Assembly (NCBI RefSeq): GCF_018596315.1
Contig: NZ_JAHEAG010000007.1
Location: 124,001-188,000, forward strand
DNA: 64,000 bases
Direction: 5' to 3'
DNA from: Bradyrhizobium sp. SRL28
GTDB taxonomy: Bacteria; Pseudomonadota; Alphaproteobacteria; Rhizobiales; Xanthobacteraceae
The notes below the pieces were generated by a model. The model was given only the letters and a program-made list of their open reading frames with translations. It did not search any database and was not told where the DNA came from. The position numbers and the translations under genes were made by a program. Below, piece after piece: positions 10,476-18,492 of this stretch. Position 1 is the stretch's first letter. Every line of letters starts with the position of its first letter.

Positions 10476-11792
10476 TCAGGAGCCCTGACCGCCGCACTTG
10501 TTGGTCTTGGTGTTGTAGTTGCCGCACTTCTTGCCTACCCAGTCGCCGATCAGGTCCTTGGAGCCATCGAGCTCCTTCGACCATGCATCGCCCGCGACCA
10601 GACCCGGGGTCTTCCACACCACGTCGAACTGGCCGTTGGCTTTGATTTCGCCAATGAACACCGGCTTGGTGATGTGATGGTTCGGAAGCATCTTGGAGGT
10701 GCCGCCGGTCAGGTTCTTGGCTTCGATGCCCGGGAGAGCGTCGATCACCTTGTCGGCGTCGGTCGACTTCACCTTCTCGACCGCCTTGACCCACATTTCG
10801 AAGCCGATGACGTGTGCTTCCATCGGGTCGTTGGTCACGCGCTTCGGATTCTTGGTGTAGGCCTGCCAGGCCTTGATGAACTTCTCGTTGGCCGGGTCCT
10901 TGATCGACTGGAAGTAGTTCCAGGCGGCGAGATGGCCGAGCAGCGGCTTGGTGTCGATGCCGGCGAGTTCTTCTTCACCGACCGAGAACGCGACAACCGG
11001 AATGTCGGTCGCCTTGATGCCCTGGTTGCCGAGCTCCTTGTAGAAGGGAACGTTGGCGTCGCCGTTGATGGTGGAGACCACGGCGGTCTTCTTGCCGGCC
11101 GAGCCGAACTTCTTGATGTCGGCCACGATCGTCTGCCAGTCGCTATGACCGAACGGCGTGTAGTTGATCATGATGTCTTCCTGCTTGACGCCCTTCGACT
11201 TCAAGTAGGCTTCCAGAATCTTGTTGGTGGTGCGCGGATAGACGTAGTCGGTGCCGGCCAGCACCCAGCGCTTCACCTTCTCGTCCTTCATCAGGTAGTT
11301 GACCGCGGGGATCGCCTGCTGGTTTGGCGCGGCACCGGTGTAGAACACGTTGCGCTCGGACTCTTCGCCCTCGTACTGCACGGGGTAGAACAGGATCGAG
11401 TTCAGCTCCTTGAATACCGGCAGCACGGACTTGCGCGACACCGAGGTCCAGCAGCCGAACACGACCGAGACCTTGTCCTTGGTGATCAGCTCACGCGCCT
11501 TTTCCGCAAACAGCGGCCAGTTCGAAGCGGGGTCGACGACGACGGCTTCAAGCTTCTTGCCGAGCACGCCGCCCTTCTTGTTCTGTTCGTCGATCAGGAA
11601 GAGAACGGTGTCCTTCAGCGTGGTTTCGCTGATGGCCATGGTGCCGGAAAGCGAGTGCAGGACGCCGACCTTGATGGTCTCCTGCGCCTTGGCGTTTGAA
11701 AATGCGGCCAGGCCCAAAACCAGGCCGGCGGTCGCCGCCAGCCAGCGACGGCGGCTCATCGTCGATATATCGTGAGTCAATTGAGTAAGCAT
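10476..11792 (-). CDS. urtA: Urea ABC transporter substrate-binding protein UrtA
   Basis: Periplasmic urea/short-amide binding protein of 438 residues. The N-terminus MLTQLTHDISTMSRRRWLAATAG... holds an SRRRWLAA twin-arginine-like signal ending near NAKAQ. Start chosen at 11792 because GGAGATGACACCTC precedes it; an internal ATG at 11759 is possible. The mature protein starts ETIKVGVLHSLSGTMAISET, a hallmark of UrtA/FmdD, with YPVQYEGEESERNVFYTGAAPNQQ further in. It is the first gene of the urt-ure unit and is preceded by a sigma-54 promoter candidate. Confidence 0.95.
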   Translation of the reverse strand: MLTQLTHDISTMSRRRWLAATAGLVLGLAAFSNAKAQETIKVGVLHSLSGTMAISETTLKDTVLFLIDEQNKKGGVLGKKLEAVVVDPASNWPLFAEKARELITKDKVSVVFGCWTSVSRKSVLPVFKELNSILFYPVQYEGEESERNVFYTGAAPNQQAIPAVNYLMKDEKVKRWVLAGTDYVYPRTTNKILEAYLKSKGVKQEDIMINYTPFGHSDWQTIVADIKKFGSAGKKTAVVSTINGDANVPFYKELGNQGIKATDIPVVAFSVGEEELAGIDTKPLLGHLAAWNYFQSIKDPANEKFIKAWQAYTKNPKRVTNDPMEAHVIGFEMWVKAVEKVKSTDADKVIDALPGIEAKNLTGGTSKMLPNHHITKPVFIGEIKANGQFDVVWKTPGLVAGDAWSKELDGSKDLIGDWVGKKCGNYNTKTNKCGGQGS

Positions 11793-11863
11793 GAGGTGTC
11801 ATCTCCCTGACGCAGGCGTTAGACGCTGCGAACGGCCCCACGGCCGCCTGCGTTAACGGAATC

Positions 11864-11878
11864 GCAAGAACCATGCCA
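11864..11878 (-). promoter_or_regulatory. Sigma-54 (RpoN) promoter candidate for urtA
   Basis: On the minus strand the sequence TGGCATGGTTCTTGC matches the sigma-54 consensus TGGCAYG-N4-TTGC, with exactly ten bases between the invariant GG and GC. It ends about 72 bases upstream of the urtA start codon. A nitrogen-regulated (NtrC-activated) promoter suits a urea uptake and hydrolysis operon. Confidence 0.7.
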
Positions 11879-12007
11879 TCGGCCGAAAATGGGGTAAGCC
11901 CATATAATCGCTTTGAAATTCCGATCGCGCGGAAACCAGCGGCGGGAAATTCGCCTATTTTTTAGACTGAGGAAATGTATGCTTTGGCGGCAAACCATCT
12001 ATTTTTT

Positions 12008-12042
12008 GTGCAAACGTCGCAATTTGGCTAAATTTCTTGCAC
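12008..12042. promoter_or_regulatory. Possible enhancer (NtrC-like half-sites) upstream of urtA
   Basis: GTGCAA (12008-12013) and TTGCAC (12037-12042) form an inverted pair about 130-180 bases upstream of the sigma-54 element. NtrC sites are built on TGCAC...GTGCA, but usually with closer spacing and opposite arm order, so this is only a weak match. Confidence 0.25.
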
Positions 12043-12354
12043 GAATTTTGGTCGTTTGGATTTCTAACGGGCGCAACAGTTGCGTTCTAACCAACCGGGT
12101 TCCTTAACCGCGCGGACGATACGCGCGGAATTCACCTTGAAAGCGCCGCGCTTGTGCTCCATATGATCCTCGTGACCTAGAGAATCATCAGGTCCCTGCG
12201 AGCCGCGTGTTCTGAGCCCGTCCAACGGTTTCTGGCTTGCCCCTTTTCAGCTAGCACAACCGACGCCCCAAACACGCGGGTGTCTCAGACACACTCGCGC
12301 GCACCTGGCCATGGAAGCCGGGCGCCTGCCTTTTTTAATGGAAAGAACCCTCTT

Positions 12355-13839
12355 TTGACCTCCTTTCAGGATTTCGGCCTCGCCGATCCCATCTCGCGTG
12401 CACTCAAGGAAGAAAATTACCACACGCCCACGCCCATCCAGGCTCAGACCGTCCCCATCGCAATGACCGGCCGCGACGTCGTCGGCATCGCCCAGACCGG
12501 CACTGGCAAGACTGCAGCCTTTGCGCTGCCGATCCTGCACCGCATCCTGGAAAACCGCATCCGGCCGCAGCCCAAGACCTGCCGCGTGCTGGTGCTCTCG
12601 CCCACCCGTGAGCTGTCAGGCCAGATCCTCGACAGCTTCAACGCCTATGGCCGCCACATCCGCCTGAGCTCGGCGCTGGCGATCGGCGGCGTGCCGATGG
12701 GCCGTCAGGTCCGCTCGGTGATGCAGGGCGTCGAAGTCATGGTGGCGACCCCCGGCCGCCTGCTCGATCTCGTCCAGAGCAACGGGCTGAAGCTCGGCCA
12801 GGTCGAGTTCCTAGTGCTCGACGAAGCGGACCGAATGCTGGACATGGGCTTCATCAACGACATCCGCAAAATCGTCGGCAAGCTGCCGATCAAGCGGCAG
12901 ACCCTGTTCTTCTCGGCCACCATGCCAAAGGACATCGCGGAACTCGCCGAAGCCATGCTGCGCGACCCCGCCCGGGTGGCGGTGACGCCGGTGGCCTCGA
13001 CCGTCGAGCGCATCACCCAGCGCATCATCCAGGTCGATTTCTCGGCCAAGTCGGGCGTGCTGGCGCAGCTCCTCAAGCAGGAACCGGTCGACCGCGCGCT
13101 GATCTTTACCCGCACCAAGCACGGCGCCGACAAGGTGGTGAAGACGCTGGAGAAGGCCGGCATCTCAGCCAATGCCATTCACGGCAACAAGTCGCAGAAC
13201 CACCGGGAGCGCGTGCTGGCGGCGTTCCGCACCGGCGAGATCCGCACCCTGGTCGCTACAGACATTGCCGCCCGCGGCATCGACGTCGACGGCATCAGCC
13301 ATGTGGTGAATTTCGACCTGCCCAACATCCCGGAAACCTATGTCCACCGCATCGGCCGCACTGCGCGCGCCGGCGCCGAAGGCGTTGCGATCTCGCTGAT
13401 CGCGGGCGCCGAGGAGATGGGCTATCTGCGCGACATCGAGCGGTTGATCCGCATCACGCTGCCGCGGGAAGACCGTCGCACACCCGGCAGCCGCGACGCC
13501 GCGCCGGCCCCCTCGCAGCGCCCTGCGCAGCACCGGGGCGGACGGTCCGCACCGCGCGCCCACACCGCCAGGTCCCAGGACTCAAGAGGACATGAATCCC
13601 GAGGTCACGAATCCCGGGGACATGAATCGGCACCGGGATCAAAAGGCCCTCGCCGTCCCCGCCGCGGTGGTGGTAATAATGCCGCGCCGCAGCCGAACCG
13701 GCACGAACAGCCGCGTCCGGCGCAACAGGCCGGCAAGAGCCAAGGCGGGAAAAGTGAGGGCATTCAGGGCGTCGCCTTCTTGCATCGCGAGAGCCGTCCG
13801 AATACTCAACCCAACCGTACCCACCGACCGCAGCGCTAG
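12355..13839 (+). CDS. DEAD-box ATP-dependent RNA helicase (RhlE-like)
   Basis: RNA helicase that remodels structured RNA in ribosome assembly or cold-stressed mRNA. From the TTG at 12355 (preceded by GGAAAG) it has 494 residues; an upstream GTG at 12280 in frame would add 25 residues unlike any helicase and has no ribosome site. Motifs in order: F-x-x-FGL..Q-motif TPTPIQ, AQTGTGKT, PTREL, TPGR, DEAD in VLDEADRMLDMGF, SAT, ATDIAARGID and HRIGRTARAG. The basic, low-complexity tail after about residue 380 contains three tandem SRGHE/GHESR repeats (about 13570-13630). The IF-1 gene follows by 23 bases. Confidence 0.93.
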   Translation: MTSFQDFGLADPISRALKEENYHTPTPIQAQTVPIAMTGRDVVGIAQTGTGKTAAFALPILHRILENRIRPQPKTCRVLVLSPTRELSGQILDSFNAYGRHIRLSSALAIGGVPMGRQVRSVMQGVEVMVATPGRLLDLVQSNGLKLGQVEFLVLDEADRMLDMGFINDIRKIVGKLPIKRQTLFFSATMPKDIAELAEAMLRDPARVAVTPVASTVERITQRIIQVDFSAKSGVLAQLLKQEPVDRALIFTRTKHGADKVVKTLEKAGISANAIHGNKSQNHRERVLAAFRTGEIRTLVATDIAARGIDVDGISHVVNFDLPNIPETYVHRIGRTARAGAEGVAISLIAGAEEMGYLRDIERLIRITLPREDRRTPGSRDAAPAPSQRPAQHRGGRSAPRAHTARSQDSRGHESRGHESRGHESAPGSKGPRRPRRGGGNNAAPQPNRHEQPRPAQQAGKSQGGKSEGIQGVAFLHRESRPNTQPNRTHRPQR

Positions 13840-13862
13840 CCTCGATCGACCTGGAGACCACC

Positions 13863-14147
13863 ATGGCTAAAGAAGAGCTGATCCAGTTCGAAGGACTGGT
13901 GACCGAAATCCTCCCCGACGCGCGCTACCGCGTGCAGCTCGACGCCGGACACGAGATTGTTGCCTACACCGCCGGCAAGATGAAGAAGAACCGGATCAAG
14001 ACGCTGGCAGGCGATCGGGTCACGATCGAAATGTCGCCCTACGATCTGGAGAAGGGTCGCTTGATCTTCCGTCACAAGGACGAGCGTCCCAGTACCGGAG
14101 CCCCGCGGGGTGGGCCGCCACGCGGCGGTCAGTTCCGCCGCCGGTAA
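13863..14147 (+). CDS. infA: Translation initiation factor IF-1, C-terminally extended
   Basis: A 94-residue protein. Residues 1-72 are a complete IF-1 OB/S1 fold (MAKEELIQFEGLVTEILPDARYRVQLDAGHEIVAYTAGKMKKNRIK...DRVTIEMSPYDLEKGRLIFRHK). The last ~20 residues are a Gly/Pro/Arg tail (PRGGPPRGGQFRRR) that canonical IF-1 lacks. It follows the helicase by 23 bases and is probably co-transcribed. This looks like a second, accessory IF-1 linked to RNA-structure stress; the housekeeping infA is presumably elsewhere. ATG at 13863 is preceded by GGAGACC. Confidence 0.9.
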   Translation: MAKEELIQFEGLVTEILPDARYRVQLDAGHEIVAYTAGKMKKNRIKTLAGDRVTIEMSPYDLEKGRLIFRHKDERPSTGAPRGGPPRGGQFRRR

Positions 14148-14204
14148 GTGTACCTGCAACGTTAGCGAAAACGCGCCCGATACGCCCATATCGCGCGCGG
14201 TCGC

Positions 14205-14220
14205 GGCCGGCTGGCCGGCC
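14205..14220. other. GC-rich hairpin downstream of infA
   Basis: GGCCGGC (14205-14211) pairs with GCCGGCC (14214-14220) around a TG loop, 57 bases after the infA stop. It is followed by an A-rich rather than T-rich stretch, so termination is uncertain. The rest of the 270-base gap to the cold-shock gene probably holds the csp promoter and a long 5' leader. Confidence 0.35.
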
Positions 14221-14417
14221 GAATCAAAAAATCGTGCACGTCAGGATTGTTTTGAACACTACTATCGAATAATATTGTTCATCGATTTTCGGCCGGACGA
14301 CATTAGCTATCCACCGGTACAGCCGGTTTAGACGCTGACGACCCTTCCAAAAATTCGATCTCACCAGCCCATCGAAGGGTGGGCTACGACTTGTATATCT
14401 GAGAAGGGACTACCCCC

Positions 14418-14630
14418 GTGAGCATGGGAACCGTGAAGTGGTTTAACGCAACCAAGGGCTATGGCTTCATCCAGCCGGATGACGGCGGCAATGACGTGTT
14501 CGTGCACATCAGCGCTGTCGAGCGTGCCGGTCTTGGAACGCTGCGTGAAGGCCAGAAGATCTCCTACGAAATCGTGGCAGATCGTCGCTCTGGCAAATCT
14601 TCGGCCGACAATCTGCGCGCCGCCGGATAA
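14418..14630 (+). CDS. Cold-shock domain protein (CspA family)
   Basis: Single-stranded nucleic-acid chaperone of 70 residues with a complete cold-shock domain: MGTVKWFNATKGYGFIQPDDGGNDVFVHISAVERAGLGTLREGQKISYEI. RNP1 (KGYGFIQ) and RNP2 (VFVHI) are intact. Start taken as GTG at 14418, with GAGAAGG 10 bases upstream; an ATG two codons later is the alternative. It is a monocistronic unit closed by a strong terminator and has a long untranslated leader, as cold-shock genes often do. Confidence 0.95.
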   Translation: MSMGTVKWFNATKGYGFIQPDDGGNDVFVHISAVERAGLGTLREGQKISYEIVADRRSGKSSADNLRAAG

Positions 14631-14674
14631 GGGGTTTCCTCCGGCCTCGGCCGAGAAATCCCGTTCGAAATATA

Positions 14675-14702
14675 GAAAGGCCGCGCTGATGCGCGGCCTT
14701 TC
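14675..14702 (+). terminator. Rho-independent terminator of csp
   Basis: A perfect 12-base stem, GAAAGGCCGCGC pairing with GCGCGGCCTTTC around a TGAT loop, followed by TTATTC. It lies 45 bases after the csp stop codon. Confidence 0.88.
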
Positions 14703-14845
14703 TTATTCGGTCGATGCGAGCGATCTGGCTATCGACGACGAGCGCAGGCATTGCGCCTTCACGAAGCCCACGTAGTAAAGAGATCGTAACCGACCGCTCC
14801 TGAAATCGGTCACGTCCGAGATCTGCCTGTTTTTCGGCAACCGAA

Positions 14846-14860
14846 TTAAGGGGCACTTAG
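14846..14860 (+). promoter_or_regulatory. TTAA-N7-TTAG motif (CtrA-like) upstream of tadG
   Basis: TTAAGGGGCACTTAG on the plus strand, about 50 bases upstream of the tadG start. The same TTAA-N7-TTAG arrangement precedes three other Tad units (18369, 28211, 34405). CtrA boxes are TTAA-N7-TTAA(C), so this is one base off consensus. Confidence 0.5.
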
Positions 14861-14910
14861 GGAGGTTGCGGCTACGATCACGCGCTTTTGGATAGCCAGG
14901 GGGCGTACTC

Positions 14911-16494
14911 GTGCCATTCAGTCTTCAGCAGTGTCTTTCCCGTTTCCGCCGCGATCAACGCGGCAATGTCGCGGTAATTTTCACGATCGCGGCGATCCCC
15001 CTGATATCGGCCATTGGTTGTGCGGTGGATTACTCGCTCGCGACCCGAATGAAGGCCAAGCTGCAAACCGCGGCCGACGCCGCGAGCATTGCCGCGCTGT
15101 CGCAGAAGTCGCCCGGCTTTCTCGCGGCCTCGGTCATGACAGGCAACGGCTCGGTCGCCGCCGGCGTTACCGATGCCAACAATGTCTTTGACGCCAACAT
15201 GAACGGGATCACCGGCTATCAAAATCTGGTTCGCAGCAGCACCGTTACGAAGACCGGAATCAAGCTGGCTGCCAGCGTCGTGTTCACGGCCGACGTATCG
15301 GTCACCTTCCTGAAAGTGATCGGATTTCAGAAACTGACGGTAACGGGCTCTTCAGGTTCGGCCGCCACCTTGCCGCCGTACCTCGATTTCTATCTGACGC
15401 TGGACGTCTCGGGGTCGATGGGCCTTGCGTCGACGGCCGCCGAGCAGACGCGGCTTGCCCAAGTCAACCCGGATAACTATCGCCAATATCCCACCGGCTG
15501 CGCCTTCGCCTGCCATTTTGCGCCGCAGAATAGCGCGTGCACCAATTCCGGGACCCAGGCATACCCAACGAACAACTACTGCATGGGCTATGCGATCTCG
15601 CGCGTCAGCCAAAGCGGATACAAGGGTCTGCTCACGACCACTACAATAAATGGGACTTATCCCGCAGGCAAGAAGCTCCCGGATGCGATGGTGCCCGGCT
15701 TGCCGAATTCGCTGTATACGGCCTTGCCGCCGGTTTCATCCTGCGACACCGACGGCACCAACGCCTGCATCCAATTGCGCGCCGACGCGGTCGGCTACGC
15801 CGTGAACCAATTGTTCATCACCGCGAACGCCTCCAAGAAGGTTACCGACCAGTTCCGGATTGGCCTCTACCCGTTCATTCGGTACCTCTACGCCTATTTT
15901 CCGCTGACCAGCGCCATCAACGGATCTCCCACCACCCCCGGCACCATCAACTACGCGGCCGCAAACCTTGCCACGCTGCTTGACACAAATATGAATGCAA
16001 ACCTTGGCTCCGGCGGCACGCATATCGATAACGCGCTTGATTCGGTCAATAAAAAAATCGGCACCGGCGTCGGCACAGTCGGCGACGGCAGCACGCCGAC
16101 CACCCCGCAGCCTTACGTCTTCCTCGTCACCGACGGCGCACAAGACAACCAGGTGAAAGGCCTCGGTGCCAGCGGAGGATGGTCCGGCAGCAACCGTGCC
16201 ACCGTGCTAAACAACCCCATCAACCAGTACCCCAATGCCTGCAAGACGCTCAAGGACCGCGGCATCGTCGTTTCCGTGCTCTATATTCCCTATCAAAAGA
16301 TCGATCCCGTGAATACGAGCTTTGCCAACAATGAAGGCACCTATGCCAACAACAACATCCCGTTTATTGCGCCCAGTCTTCAGGCTTGCGCGTCACCCGG
16401 CTTCTTCTACACTGCGAACACGCCCGCTGATATCACGGCTGCGCTGAACGCCATGTTCAACCACGCGCTGAGGACCGCGCATCTTACGAACTGA
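14911..16494 (+). CDS. tadG: TadG-like pilus assembly protein with von Willebrand factor A domain
   Basis: A 527-residue membrane-anchored pseudopilin-like protein. Residues ~16-60 carry the TadE/TadG N-terminus (QRGNVAVIFTIAAIPLISAIGCAVDYS...AADAASIAAL). A vWA domain follows from about residue 158 with MIDAS motif DVSGSM (165-170) and a second conserved FLVTDGAQD near 410; the large insertion between them is rich in Asn, Thr and Cys. Start is a GTG at 14911 with AGGGGG 8 bases upstream. TadG is thought to help anchor or assemble the Flp pilus at the envelope. It is convergent with the TadE-like pair. Confidence 0.85.
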   Translation: MPFSLQQCLSRFRRDQRGNVAVIFTIAAIPLISAIGCAVDYSLATRMKAKLQTAADAASIAALSQKSPGFLAASVMTGNGSVAAGVTDANNVFDANMNGITGYQNLVRSSTVTKTGIKLAASVVFTADVSVTFLKVIGFQKLTVTGSSGSAATLPPYLDFYLTLDVSGSMGLASTAAEQTRLAQVNPDNYRQYPTGCAFACHFAPQNSACTNSGTQAYPTNNYCMGYAISRVSQSGYKGLLTTTTINGTYPAGKKLPDAMVPGLPNSLYTALPPVSSCDTDGTNACIQLRADAVGYAVNQLFITANASKKVTDQFRIGLYPFIRYLYAYFPLTSAINGSPTTPGTINYAAANLATLLDTNMNANLGSGGTHIDNALDSVNKKIGTGVGTVGDGSTPTTPQPYVFLVTDGAQDNQVKGLGASGGWSGSNRATVLNNPINQYPNACKTLKDRGIVVSVLYIPYQKIDPVNTSFANNEGTYANNNIPFIAPSLQACASPGFFYTANTPADITAALNAMFNHALRTAHLTN

Positions 16495-17090
16495 CCTGGC
16501 AGAAGGGGCCGGCCATCAGCCTCCCAGTGGAGTTGTTCGGCCGGCAGGGCCTCGTCTTCAAAATCGGCCACGACTGCGGATGGCCTTGGTATGAGGCCAA
16601 CGTTTTTTCTTAACGTTCTATTCCAGACGGCAAGGCGCCGCGAACGACCACGATGAGATTAAGGTTGTCCGTTCGGCCGCCAAGCAAGCGATAGATGCAG
16701 AAATTCCGGATTGCTGGCGCGCGCTTTAGACTAGATCCTGATCCGATCAAATCGAATCGGATCAGGATCCAATGTGAGCATAACCTCCGGGCAAACACTT
16801 CGCGTTCGTCCCGAGGGAAAACTGCTCCCCACTTTCCTGGATCATGCGCCAGCAGTTGAAGCCCCACGATGGCGTGGGCAGAGGCGCCGTGTGTCGATCA
16901 GTGGAGGGTTTGGACGCATCCGCACTGAATTGTAACGCTGCCCGTACCGGGCCGCTTTCGAATGCAGCGGATCAGGCCCGCCCTCACCAAAGCCTGAACC
17001 AATTTAACCTGCAAAACAGCGCCGCCCCTCCTCCAAGAGAAGGTCGCGCCGAACGCTACGAGTTGCGAAAGTTGTCCGGGACTTCTGTCG
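16495..17090. other. Convergent intergenic region tadG / TadE-like gene
   Basis: 596 bases without a credible gene on either strand. It holds one palindromic element (16734-16847). A weak AACG-TTTTTTCTT-AACGTT stretch near 16600 could help end tadG transcription. The remainder shows nothing recognisable. Confidence 0.6.
16734..16847. repeat. Palindromic element, family F copy 1
   Basis: A 14-base stem GATCCTGATCCGAT (16734-16747) pairs with 16756-16769. It is followed by GAGCATAAC...CGAGGGAAAACTG...CTGGATCATGC, whose ends (GCAT/ATGC) and internal GAGGGAAAA are shared with the element at 19136. Confidence 0.65.
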
Positions 17091-17711
17091 TTACAGCGTC
17101 GGACAGGAGTTGGCGGGCAGCCCGTTGTATTTAACGCAGAGCACCGTCCGCGGACGCGTGTAAGCGGTATCGTTGAAGGTAAGACCGGTCTTCGCCAGCA
17201 TGTAACCAACGGCCGGCGTATACTTGTAGCTGACCTTGCTCCAGATCACATATGTCCCCTTGGCCACGACGAGAGCCGGCGGCAACACCACAACGTCACC
17301 CTGACCATGAGGCCCCGACGAGATCGTGACGTTGCCTGCCGTATCGATCGCCAACGCCTTGCTCCACTGAGCCCGAGCGGCCCCCGATACGCTATCGATG
17401 TAAACCTCCGTAATCGAGGATATCAACGGCGAAGTCGGGTAAGGTGTCATGATCGCCTTTGCCGTTTGACCGAAACTGATGAGATCGGCATCCGCCACGC
17501 TCGCCATCTGAGACGTCAGATCGGCAAGCGTTCGCGCCACCAGGGTGGCCTTGCGATCCGCAGAAATGGCCGACGAAAGCTCGACCACTCCGAAGAACAT
17601 CACCACCATCATCGGAAAAATCATGGCAAATTCGACCGCCGCAAGTCCGCTGCGATCATCCAACAGACCGCGCACGCGAAGCGACATCTTCTGCATCGGG
17701 GATACCATCAT
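17091..17711 (-). CDS. TadE/TadF-like pseudopilin, 206 residues
   Basis: A minor pilin-like protein of the Tad machine. After a short basic leader it has the TadE motif GLAAVEFAMIFPMMVVMFFGVVELSSA, a single membrane helix with the Glu at position +5 after the expected prepilin cleavage site. The rest is an extracytoplasmic domain ending in a two-Cys segment (VLCVKYNGLPANSCPTL) that could form a disulfide. It starts 4 bases after the upstream TadE-like gene, so they form one unit. It is probably processed by CpaA. TadF is a plausible name, but the pair cannot be told apart with certainty. Confidence 0.82.
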   Translation of the reverse strand: MMVSPMQKMSLRVRGLLDDRSGLAAVEFAMIFPMMVVMFFGVVELSSAISADRKATLVARTLADLTSQMASVADADLISFGQTAKAIMTPYPTSPLISSITEVYIDSVSGAARAQWSKALAIDTAGNVTISSGPHGQGDVVVLPPALVVAKGTYVIWSKVSYKYTPAVGYMLAKTGLTFNDTAYTRPRTVLCVKYNGLPANSCPTL

Positions 17712-17715
17712 CGTC

Positions 17716-18270
17716 TCACGGCTCTACATGAAAGGCGGCCGTCGCAGCCAGCAGCCGCTTGCTGCCGCTGAGATTTGCAATGTTGTAGCCGAACCGCGTC
17801 ACGTATAGCGGCCATTGATAAAAGGCGCGAACGACGACGGTATTGGGCGAACCCGATGGCGGCAGAGAATACACGAAAGGTCCGGTCAGGCTTCCACTGA
17901 CGATCGGATCGGTAATCGTGATAGCGGTGCCGGGGGAAAAGACCTTCACATCCAAACTAAGGTTACCCAGATTGCCTTGGCATTTGAACAACACCTTGAT
18001 GCGATTGCAGAGATCCTGCTTGAACTCGGCTTCGGTCATGCTGCTGTCCTGGGCCTGATGCGTCATCATCAGCCGCGCGCTTTCTGCCGTTCCCAGTTCC
18101 AGAACCTGGCCTGCAAAAAACATAATCGCCGTCTCGAGAATCGCAAACAGTACGCCGAAGAACAACGGCGCGACCAGCGCGAACTCGACGGCGGCCGAGC
18201 CCTGTCGGTTGCGGCGAAATCGGCGCAATATATTTCTAACAGAGACTGTTGCAGCAGCGGGTGACGACAT
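17716..18270 (-). CDS. tadE: TadE-like pseudopilin, 184 residues
   Basis: Second minor pilin of the locus. The N-terminus RRNRQGSAAVEFALVAPLFFGVLFAILETAIMF is the TadE signature, with the cleavable Gly and the conserved Glu. The mature domain has two Cys residues (LCNRIKVLFKCQ). It is the first gene of a two-gene unit, with a CtrA-like motif about 100 bases upstream. The names tadE and tadF for these two proteins are interchangeable on present evidence. Confidence 0.85.
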   Translation of the reverse strand: MSSPAAATVSVRNILRRFRRNRQGSAAVEFALVAPLFFGVLFAILETAIMFFAGQVLELGTAESARLMMTHQAQDSSMTEAEFKQDLCNRIKVLFKCQGNLGNLSLDVKVFSPGTAITITDPIVSGSLTGPFVYSLPPSGSPNTVVVRAFYQWPLYVTRFGYNIANLSGSKRLLAATAAFHVEP

Positions 18271-18368
18271 CGAAAATCCCCAGACGGCAGCGATTATCCG
18301 CCTGCAAGAACTACCTGAAAGTGATTGTGGAAGTGTTTCGTCGAATCGAGGCAGAGCGGCCCGGCCCG

Positions 18369-18383
18369 CTAACCGGGCGTTAA
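18369..18383 (-). promoter_or_regulatory. TTAA-N7-TTAG motif (CtrA-like) upstream of tadE
   Basis: On the minus strand the sequence reads TTAACGCCCGGTTAG, about 100 bases upstream of the tadE start and oriented towards it. It matches the spacing of the other three copies around Tad genes. Confidence 0.5.
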
Positions 18384-18460
18384 CTGTCTTCGGAACGGGC
18401 CTCGTGCGGGCCGAGGTCGATTCGCAGACTGGATAATGTGCCGGACACGCCGACTGCAGT

Positions 18461-18487
18461 TTCGGTTCTGATGCAATCAGAACCGAA
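18461..18487. repeat. Short palindrome, family G copy 1
   Basis: TTCGGTTCTGAT (18461-18472) pairs perfectly with ATCAGAACCGAA (18476-18487) over a GCA loop. It lies just past the stop of the gene at 18493-18990 and could help end its transcript, though no T-run follows. The same TTCTGAT..ATCAGAA core appears in the larger elements at 20087 and 33383. Confidence 0.7.
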
Positions 18488-18492
18488 AGAGC

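Larger units (their letters stand above)
11793..12354. other. Divergent intergenic region urtA / DEAD-box helicase
   Basis: 562 bases without a credible gene. The middle part (about 11895-12090) is clearly richer in A and T than its surroundings. It contains the sigma-54-like site at 11864-11878, an inverted GTGCAA/TTGCAC pair at 12008-12042 and a short palindrome CGCAACAGTTGCG at 12072-12084. A 64-codon frame at 11913-12107 has no family features and no coding-like base composition, so it is not called as a gene. The helicase leader occupies roughly the last 200 bases. Confidence 0.7.

Noticed and set aside
11913..12107. 64-codon frame in the urtA upstream region
   Set aside because: A/T-rich regulatory DNA, no ribosome site, no family features; Arg/Lys/Leu-rich translation looks random.
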